Assembly (NCBI RefSeq): GCF_003473485.1
Contig: NC_053045.1
Coordinates: 41,086,494-41,150,493, forward strand
Origin: Medicago truncatula
Taxonomy: Eukaryota > Streptophyta > Magnoliopsida > Fabales > Fabaceae
Direction: 5' to 3'
Length of the DNA: 64,000 nucleotides
How positions within the stretch are numbered: the first letter of the stretch is position 1; the number at the start of each line of letters is the position of its first letter. The position numbers were made by a program, and so were the translations under genes. Below, piece by piece: positions 56,351 to 64,000 of this stretch. The notes under the pieces are model-generated. The model ran no database searches. It saw only the letters and a list, made by a program, of their open reading frames with translations, and was not told where the DNA came from.

Positions 56351-57829
56351 ATGATTAATAAATATTAATACTTAACATAGTTCTTCATATAAGGTTTCAT
56401 CAATCAACTCAAGGTTAAATAAAAACTTAACAACAACGACACAACTTCAACTTAACAATGCAACTTAGACTTCTTATTCATCTTAGACCATCTCGACAAA
56501 ATGCAACTACGACCTTTTAATAATGCATGTGGTACCAACCAGGGCATCAAGCCCTCAACTTACAGAGCATCAAGCCTTCAATATAATATGTATAAATATA
56601 CATTACAGGACATCAAGCCCTCAACTTAAATGAGTATGCAATGGACTCAACATCTTACGACTTAACAACTTAGACATCTCATATGATACCAATGATTTGG
56701 ATCAACATCTTACAACTTAACAACTTAGACATCTTAATGGTATTAATTCATCACAACAACAAGACATCATCATTTAAACAAATGCAGCAAGTCACCATCA
56801 ATAATAATCATCATATATAACAATTACAACTTCATATCAACGTCTTTCATAATATATAAATATTTTCACATTTAATCATCAAAGTAAATCATTAATATTA
56901 ATCATCTTATTCATCCTCTCTGAACCTCATTATAATCATTAACAACTTCATTCCTATACCAAGATCAACTCACAACATAGGTTAAACACTCTTAAACACC
57001 TTAATTGAACTCATAGTACTTCTAATTTTGAGGGTTGGAGTTATTCCATAAGTTTTGGACTAACTTAGAAAATGTTATACTAAATTTTCCTAAGATTTCA
57101 CTAAGATCTCCTTGGAGTATTTTCATCATAACTCAAAAACTAAAAATTATTTTCGAGTCAAACCAAAGCCACTGGAAAGCTAACAAAATTATCTACAACT
57201 TTCATGTTTACACCAAAACTCAGTTCAAAACGGAAACGTGTGAAACAGACGCAAGAACATGAAACAGGAGATGTTGTCACTGTGCAGCTCTCGGGAAAAA
57301 CCCATTTTTCACCCCAAAATCCCAATTTTGACTTTCCAATGCCCAAATTTGATTCCAAAACTTGTCTAACCATTTCTATACATGATAAGACACTCAAAAC
57401 CATATAAAACTTGACCCAAAACATTATTTTAGAAATTCACCAATTATCAACCTAATTCATCGGATTATCTACTCTTTCTACAATCAATTTTAGTTTCAAA
57501 CCCTAATTCTACAACATCAAAACCTATTAACAACCACAAGGTTAAACCCTTTTTCAGAATTATACAACCCATTATTAGAGAAAGCTAGTCTCACCCCTAC
57601 CTTAAATTAGATGATCGGACTCTACAAAATTGCTCCTCCTCTCTTCTCTTGGTTTTCTCCATTTTTCTCCAAAAACAGGTTTCACGTAATTCTTATTTTC
57701 TAATTCTAACTCTCCCCTTTTATATAAATCCTTAACCTACTTATTTTCTCTTATTTCCAAATCTGCCCTCCAAATCTCAATATTCTATTCTAATATATAT
57801 ATATATATAATATTTCTATAACAAATAAC

Positions 57830-58045
57830 AAATATATCTCTATAACAAATATATTTATGTAACATATATATTTCTACACCAAATAAGAAATATATTTCTA
57901 CACCAAATAACATATATATTTCTACACCAATTAACATATATATATTTCTACACCAAATAACATAATATTTCCACACCAAATAACATAATATATTTCTACA
58001 TAAGATAACATGTATATTTCTACACCAAATAACAAATATATTATA
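57830..58045. repeat. Tandem repeat TATATTTCTACACCAAATAACA
   Basis: At least eight copies, about 22-27 bp apart, near the 3' end of the solo LTR. Confidence 0.85.
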
Positions 58046-58269
58046 CTAATAAATACCAACATATATCATAACAAAATATCACTCATCTAATTTCCAAAAC
58101 AACCCCCACAACTTAATCTTATTTTATTCTCAAATCCTATTCTATTAAATAATAAAATAAGCCACTTAATAAATCAACAACACATCACAATAATCATATA
58201 AATCACATAAGTCATAAAAATAGATTCGAAACACAATAAAATATTCAAATAATAAAATAGGGCGTTATA

Positions 58270-58274
58270 TCACC
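58270..58274. repeat. 5 bp target-site duplication of solo LTR, right
   Basis: TCACC, identical to 55467-55471; the host Ogre-like sequence resumes here. Confidence 0.8.
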
Positions 58275-59414
58275 TGTTATATACAATCATACAGTCCTAC
58301 AAGTTTCATGCTTATATTCAATCATTCATTCGTATACATATTCATGCATATAAAACATTCATGCACATATAGCATGCATACAAATATAATTTTTACATGA
58401 TTGCATTGACCACCTTGTGTTTTATTTCAATTGTATCTCACAGAAAGTGTCATCCCCAAGCGTGTCTGATCCAGAGATGTCACCAATCAACGGTATTTCA
58501 AATGGCATGTTCTCCATCGAACTGTTTGAAAATACATTTTTATCTTGTATCTTTTGTATTTCAAACAACATGTTCTCCATCGAACAGTTTGAAAATACAT
58601 TTTACCTTGTATCTCAGTATTTCAAATGGCATGTTCTCCATCGAAGAGTTTGTAAATATCTTTTATCCTCAGTATTTCAAATGGCAGACTCTTCATCGAA
58701 CAGTTTGAAAATACCTTTTACCTCTTTTCATCAGTATTTCAAACGACATGTTTTTCATCGAACAGTTTGAAGATACCTTTTAGATTGTACCTTGAGTATT
58801 TCAAATAGCATGTTCTTCATCGAACAGTTTGAAAATACGTTTATACCTTGTCTCCCTAGCATTTCAAATGGCATATTCTTTATCGAACAGTTTGAAAATA
58901 TGTTTTAGTCTCTTTTCTCATTAGTATTGCAAGCTACATGTTCTCCATCGGACAATTTGCAAATACCTGTTACTGAATTTCCCCCAGTGTCCATTCAAGT
59001 TTTTTCTTGCATATTCGTCTTTACCTAATTCACGGTAATAGGCATGATTTCTTGCATATTCGTCTTTACCAATTCTAAAGGTAATAAACATGTGTTTATC
59101 GTTCTTGTAATGTCGTCTTTATCAATTCTAAAGGTAATAGACATGTGTTTATCTTTCTTGTAACGTCGTCTTTATCAATTTAAAAGGTAATAGACCGTTT
59201 TTCCTCCCCAATAATACCTATTAGTTTGTTCCCCAGTCAGTGTATCCTTGCCGTCTTTGCATTCATAATTGCATCATAGGCACTCATACTATTATGTTCA
59301 TAAGCATTGCATTATCAACATTTCAATTGGTCAAAATTGGTGTACTTGATATTTAAGTCTCTTTGACCCGTTGATTTAAAAATTTCTTCCTTGAGAAACT
59401 TAAATAGGGGCATC
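58275..59414 (+). mobile_element. Ogre-like 3' untranslated region, part 2, with 62 bp tandem array
   Basis: About eight copies of a unit of about 62 bp (GTATTTCAAATGGCATGTTC, TCCATCGAACAGTTTGAAAA) run from 58490 to 58970. Three copies of TCGTCTTTA(C/T)CAATTCTAAAGG with GGTAATAxACATG then follow. A polypurine tract AAATAGGGGCATC precedes the LTR at 59415. Open frames through the array are by-products of its period. Confidence 0.7.
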
Positions 59415-60480
59415 TGTCATACCCCAAATTTTGACAACTTTTTCTATTTTTATCCTTTTTATTTGTATTTTTAAAGCTGAGAATTTTCGTCGTTTCAGAC
59501 GAAATTTCAGCAAGAAGGTTACTTTGAATTACCTCATTTTGATTTCCGAAAAGGACAATTTTAAATTTTATTAATTCATTTTCTCCATCTTTTTTATTAT
59601 CTTTGATTCTCATAATTTAATTTCCTCTTTTATTTTTATGCTTTCATCAATTAACTTCCTCCTTTCTTCTTTAATTTTATCAAACTAATAAATTAAGTTA
59701 ATTTGTACAAAAACAAATTAATTAATAATAAATTATATGTTGTTTTATTCAAGGATATTTTTGTCTTTTCAAAAAACAATAATATCTTTTTCTCTTCTAT
59801 TTCTCTCTTCTTTATCTTATTCCAAACAACTCATCAAATCTACTTTATTTCTTATCTATTTCTCTCTTCTCATACTCTCTCTCACCTATTTCTCTCTTCT
59901 CATACTCTCTCTCTCACCTATTTCTCTCTTTTCACTTTCTTCTCACAACCAAACACACCCTTGGTACTGCACACATCACATAGCAGGCACACATTTCCCC
60001 AATCAAGTCAAAAACCCTAATTTCCTCTTCTTTCTCACATTTTCGGATAAAAGCAAGAAATCATCAACAACATTCAAAGTTTCCAGATCCAAAAAAATTC
60101 TCAACAACATTCAACATCAAAACAATTCATAAACACATCACCCATTCATCACAAAGCAGATCCGAACTCGATTCCGAAGAGAGAAGAGTATTTTGAAGTT
60201 TTCCGTCTCGTAAGCTTTATTTCCTCCGGTTCAACAGAGGTAACAACCTTCTCGTCCTTGGTTAGACTTTTGTTCTAAAAAATTTCGAAACTTATTTTCT
60301 AGATCTAGGGTTTTGTGTTTGTGTGTTGAAAATTTTGAGTTAATATTTGAAAAGAAGAAGAAAATGGATGTCTAAATCCACAAAAAATTTGAAATCGGAG
60401 GTGTTTGATGGTTTGCCGGCGGCGGCGGCGCCACCATAAGGTGGCCGGCCACCGCGCCGGCGTTGTTGTTTTCCATTTTA
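59415..60480 (+). mobile_element. 3' LTR (start) of the Ogre-like element
   Basis: TGTCATACCCCAAATTTTGA at 59415, directly after a polypurine tract, is the typical start of legume Ogre/Tat LTRs. CT-rich (59790-59940) and GC-rich (60410-60470) parts follow. The GC-rich part contains the palindrome GGTGGCCGGCCACC. The right end and CA terminus were not found, so the given end is approximate and the LTR may be truncated. Confidence 0.6.
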
Positions 60481-60499
60481 GTGAAGCATGCTTTCCATT

Positions 60500-60815
60500 T
60501 TAGTGACGTGATCACTACTTTTCATGGTTTATATTTGGTCCCTCTAGAACTTTTGCTCTGCATGTATTAGAGATTCTTTGCACGTGATGAACCTATACTT
60601 ATCAATATGATATGTTGTATTCTAATTAAATAAGGTTTTCATTTGTAATAATGTTTATTAGTGTATCTATTTGAATAAGCTTTTCATTTGTGATAATGCT
60701 TATTTGTCTAACAAATTGTTCTTTGATTTGCTTTTACATGTTGTAAGATGGTTGTAAGCAATTGCTAGGTGTCTAAAGAACAATTTTCTCAAATTGTACT
60801 TCGAGCTTATATTGA
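60500..60815. other. Spacer upstream of U1A
   Basis: AT-rich DNA with an internal near-repeat (AATAAGGTTTTCATTTGTAATAATG and AATAAGCTTTTCATTTGTGATAATG at about 60628 and 60674). No gene. Confidence 0.45.
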
Positions 60816-60817
60816 AC

Positions 60818-60864
60818 TGGGCTTAATAGTAATACACCCACATGACAAGATGGCCTAAAGCCCA
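60818..60864 (+). promoter_or_regulatory. U1A proximal promoter, paired site II motifs
   Basis: TGGGCT at 60818 and AGCCCA at 60859 flank the probable core promoter, about 130-175 bp before the ATG. Site II pairs are common in plant RNA-processing genes. Confidence 0.45.
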
Positions 60865-60992
60865 AAATAGTTCAAACAAAAAAACACTCGTCGCACACAG
60901 GTCAGCTTCTCTGGCGGTGACTTATAGGGTTTACCTTACCCCGTCGTGAAGAACCTCACTCTCTCTTTCATCTTCGAAATCTCAACTAATAC

Positions 60993-63900
60993 ATGGCTGA
61001 AGTTAACGCTAACCCCGAACCCCCTCAAAACATGACCATCTACATCAACAACCTCAACGAAAAAATCAAAATCGATGGTTCGTTCTTTTTTTTCATAACA
61101 TCAATTTTTCAATATAGATACACTAATATACTCTTTTTATTTATATACTTCAATTTTGATGCAGAGTTGAAGAAATCTTTGCACGCTGTTTTCAGCCAAT
61201 TTGGGAAGATACTTGAGGTTTTGGCTTTCAAGACTCTGAAACATAAGGGTCAAGCTTGGGTGATTTTTGAGGATGTTACTTCTGCTTCTAATGCTCTTAG
61301 GCAAATGCAAGGTTTCCCCTTCTATGATAAGCCCATGGTACTATCATATGCTCTTCAATTTCACTTTTCAAATTTGAAATTGTGTTTTACTTTCGTATTT
61401 TTAATTTAATTTAAGGTGCTTTTTTTATTAGGATTAGTTTTTTAGTTAGAATTTTTGGGTGTAATTTCATTCTAATTTATGACAACAACAACAGCAACAA
61501 AAACAACCAAGCCTTATCCCACTAGGTGGGGTCGGCTACATGGGTCAAATGACGTCATAGTGTTCTATCATACACCAAATTTGGATTCAACTCATTGACC
61601 TCTAAATCCTTTCTAATGGTTTCTCTAATAGTTTTCCTAGGTCTTCCTCTACCTCTTTTAACTTGACTCTTCTCCATTTGATCTACCCTTCTTAACACGG
61701 CATCTACGGGTCTTCTCTCTACATGCCCAAACAATCTAAGTCTATTTTCTACCAACTTTTCTACTATAGGTGCTACCCCCACTCTCTCTCTAATGGTGTC
61801 ATTCCTAATCCTATCCTATCTAATCTTACCACTCATCCAGCGCAACATCCTCATCTCTGCTACACTTACTTGATTCTCATGTTGACTCTTAATCGCCCAA
61901 CACTCCGTACGTGAACAACTACTAATGTCGTGATTCAAAGATTTATATTTCTGACATTGAAAGTAAAATTTGCATGAAGTCACAGTCCACTTTTGTTGTG
62001 AACAACTACTAATTGGTTCTATTGAGCTAGCTTTGTCACAATTCTGTGGATGAAATTATATTTTAGATTTATTTAGCACAGAAAAATAAAATTATGTGAT
62101 TTATGGTCTATCTTAATGGATGGTGTGGCATGGTGAGATTTGCAGTTAGTTCTAACTGAGTGTTTTGAAGCTATAAAAAATGCTTTCTATCAGTGCGTGC
62201 TCCAATAATCGTTGCTTGATTTGTGCTGCTGGAGCTTTATTTTAATTGGTCATATGCTAGCATGTGATGTGTTATTTTTCGTTCTGGCTAGACCTGTTTG
62301 ATATTTTTCAAATCTTCAGCAAAATTTTAATGAATTTTTTATTTGATATCTATCCATTTTCCTCGTGCTAAATAGATTTTTTTGGTCTACAGCTAAATCA
62401 GTTAAAAGTAGAATTTATCATGAAAAATTAATTTTATTACAATTAGACAAGTATCAAGTACTTAGGGAACCTTCCCTTAGCTAGCAATCAAGATTCAAGG
62501 GGGAAGAACCAAACCACTTAGTTACACCACCAAACATCCCATACTACTTGATGTGGGACGTGGGCACCCCATAACAAATCTCTAATCTATTGTAGCACCA
62601 CCCCTGAGAGAGATGACAACCTGACGGGTTGGCATACTACAGTGCTTTATGCGGCCTTTTCGCTCAGCTCCTCTGTCGGTAGCTCTTTACGAGCAACTGA
62701 CGACCAGTTCTGATACCAATTAATCAGTATTTAAGCACTTGGGAAACCCTCCCTTAAAAGCTATCTATCAAAGGGGAAGCACCAGGTCACGTAAGTACAC
62801 CACCGAGCATCCTAAACTACTCAATGTGGGATATAGACAACTTATTGTTTGGCCTGTTTGGCCCCATTGGATATGTAATAGTTTGTTAGTTTATATAATT
62901 TCCATAAAACTATTCTCAGGCAAGAAATTGAATTCCATTTTGCAATCTATGCAGAGAATACAGTATGCCAGGACTAAATCTGATGTCATAGCTAAAGCAG
63001 AAGGTACTTTTGTTCCTCGGGAAAAACGAAAGAGGCACGATGACAAAGGTATAACTATTTGAGCTCTCTATTTTTTTTTTAAAGGATATCGTACTGTTAA
63101 GTGTAAGCTCATATTGGAAATAAACAAACTAAACTAAGAATGTTTTCTCTTCAAAATGAGGGTCCAACTCACTGAGGGCCCAATAATGGCTACAAAAGGC
63201 CAATCAATATATTTCATAGGTTTTATCTTTTTTGGTGTTGGTGGGGGTTTTTGTTTGGTTTGGTCGCCAAGGGGCTTTTGGGGTCATGATTTCTGTAAGT
63301 GATAATGCATTAATAATGAAGAAGGAAAAGATCCAATAAATGATATTTTTTATGCTTTCCTTCATCAGCAAAGAACAGACTTTCGCTATACTTTTGACTT
63401 TTCGTGTCTAGTATGGATGCAACTCTTTTAATGAATATCTGTAATATGTACTGTATAAATAAATATACATAGTCAAATTACATATCCAATTACATTTTTC
63501 AGCAGGCAAAAAAAGGAAGGACCAAAACGATGCTAATTTAGCTGGAACTGGCCTAAATCCTGCTTATGCTGGTGCTTACGGTGCAACTCCTGCTGTAAGT
63601 TTCTCTGCTGTTGTAGTTTATTTTTGTCAATGGTCATTTTATAGGCATCTTAATGTGCTGGACCTTTGTCTCATTGAATCTAGCATCTTCATAATTTTAA
63701 CCGTTTTATGGTAATTTTTCTCGAACTGTTAAAGTTTTATTATCAAAGCCGGAATCAAAATAATGAAGATGAGATGACACTATCTGTTTCAAAGCAAATT
63801 ATTCTATAATACACAGAAGCACGGACAATTTTATTCTGCATTTGTTACACACTTTTTCTAATAATGCAGTTATCCCAGATACCTTATCCAGGCGGTGCGA

Positions 63901-64000
63901 AGTCCTTGCTACCTGAGGCTCCTGCACCACCAAATAATATTCTCTTTATTCAGAATCTTCCTAACGAGACCACTCCCATGATGCTTCAAATGTTGTTTCT
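60993..64000 (+). CDS. U1A: U1 small nuclear ribonucleoprotein A, partial (runs off right edge)
   Basis: Five exons are visible and join in frame: 60993-61077, 61165-61337, 62955-63048, 63506-63594 and 63870 to the window end. The first RRM is complete. RNP2 is [11 protein letters not shown] and RNP1 is [10 protein letters not shown]; the flanks are [20 protein letters not shown] and [14 protein letters not shown]. The linker holds [20 protein letters not shown] and GKKRKDQND, and the second RRM starts [35 protein letters not shown] and [12 protein letters not shown] match U1A better than its paralogue U2B''. U1A binds stem-loop II of U1 snRNA in the nucleus and takes part in 5' splice-site recognition. 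Intron 2 (1.6 kb) contains transposons. Exon 4 has a tandem NAGNAG acceptor. It ends inside RRM2, so about a quarter of the protein lies outside. Confidence 0.93.
61482..61925 (-). mobile_element. RTE-type LINE 3' fragment in U1A intron 2
   Basis: On the minus strand frames read [20 protein letters not shown] and [10 protein letters not shown], a stop, then [20 protein letters not shown] and [13 protein letters not shown]. This is the well-known C-terminal end of plant RTE-clade reverse transcriptases (RLRWFGHVxRRP...KRGRGRP). After it comes CATGTAGCCGACCCCACCTA and then GGATAAGGCTTGGTTGTTGT with a TTG-repeat tail at 61482-61500. A stop in the frame shows decay. It is antisense to U1A. Confidence 0.85.
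62441..62839 (-). mobile_element. TRIM (terminal-repeat retrotransposon in miniature)
   Basis: Two direct repeats of about 121-126 bp (62441-62566 and 62719-62839) enclose about 150 bp without coding sequence. The complement of the right repeat starts TGTCTATATCCCACATTGAG and the left TGCCCACGTCCCACATCAAG, matching TRIM LTR starts. Just inside, on the minus strand, lies TGGTATCAGAAC (62707-62718), a primer-binding site complementary to initiator tRNA-Met. The repeats differ by many substitutions, so it is old. It sits in the U1A intron in antisense orientation. Confidence 0.75.
63503..63508 (+). other. U1A: Tandem NAGNAG acceptor of U1A exon 4
   Basis: TTTTTCAG|CAG|GCAAAA offers two acceptors three bases apart. 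Use of the first adds one Ala codon (GCA GGC AAA) and use of the second gives GGC AAA directly. Both keep the frame. Confidence 0.8.

Larger units (their letters stand above)
55472..58269. mobile_element. Solo LTR, 2798 bp, inserted in the Ogre-like element
   Basis: It starts TGTAACACCCCGTTCTCCCA and ends ...AAAATAGGGCGTTATA (from TTACA), the inverted-end pattern of plant gypsy LTRs with TGTAACACCCC. It is flanked by an exact 5 bp duplication TCACC. No internal coding region is present, so recombination between two LTRs probably removed it. The interior holds CATCATAAACAACA-type repeats (56040-56350) and ATATATTTCTACACCAAATAACA repeats (57830-58045). A short ORF near 57158-57424 is not convincing. 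Confidence 0.85.

Noticed and set aside
58397..58770. Two overlapping frames with repeated SNGMFSIE-like motifs, suggesting a repeat protein
   Set aside because: The period comes from the 62 bp array in retrotransposon 3' DNA; period 62 is not a multiple of three and the frames drift.
60993..64000. Assignment to U2B'' rather than U1A
   Set aside because: The sequence around [20 protein letters not shown] and the [12 protein letters not shown] linker fits plant U1A better than U2B''.

Overview
The window reads as AT-rich nuclear DNA of a dicot plant, most probably a legume close to Medicago, Trifolium or Pisum. Support comes from spliced plant genes (LSM8, U1A), a plant PPR gene, a FRIGIDA-like relic, proline-rich wall proteins, abundant Mutator-type elements with legume-typical termini (GGGTTAAATATG...) and the 3' part of an Ogre/Tat-like gypsy element. 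Nothing bacterial, viral or organellar was seen. The species call is inference from family resemblance.

Only five loci look like working genes. They are LSM8 (+, five coding exons, 15915-18720), an intronless PPR gene (-, 27607-29037), two small secreted proline-rich proteins with GPI-type tails (-, 38785-39273 and 49428-49850), and the 5' part of the U1 snRNP protein A gene (+, from 60993 past the right edge). LSM8 and U1A are both core splicing factors; nothing suggests that their proximity is functional. A sixth candidate is a small intron-containing gene of unknown function (-, 33518-33865) carried inside an inverted-repeat element.

Layout: 1-8.6 kb is a nested transposon block. A hAT-like element carries a 5'-truncated LINE, a MITE, a foldback F-box pseudogene pair and a 2.4 kb Mutator-like element. 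8.7-14 kb holds a telomere-motif-rich array with a 200 bp higher-order unit and a decaying tandem family of RING-H2 genes. 14.3-24 kb holds a MITE, LSM8 and a frameshifted FRIGIDA-like gene. 24-31.6 kb holds Copia and Harbinger scraps around the PPR gene. 31.6-34.5 kb is an inverted-repeat element with palindromic GTTAAC motifs. 36.2-38.2 kb is a long foldback element. 41-53 kb contains LINE fragments, a triplicated 670 bp repeat and a series of Mutator-like MITEs with readable 9 bp target duplications. 53.7-60.5 kb is the 3' end of an Ogre-like gypsy element, split by a 2.8 kb solo LTR with a perfect 5 bp duplication. 60.8-64 kb is U1A, whose second intron holds an RTE-type LINE piece and a TRIM.

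There is no operon-like logic here; genes are independent transcription units separated by transposons. The most unusual structures are the F-box hairpin locus (3371-4560), the palindrome-bearing TIR element with its own spliced mini-gene (31618-34540), the 200 bp telomere-like higher-order repeat (10117-10975) and the 670 bp triplication with variable GAT tracts (45160-47166). All homology calls were made by eye, without database searches.
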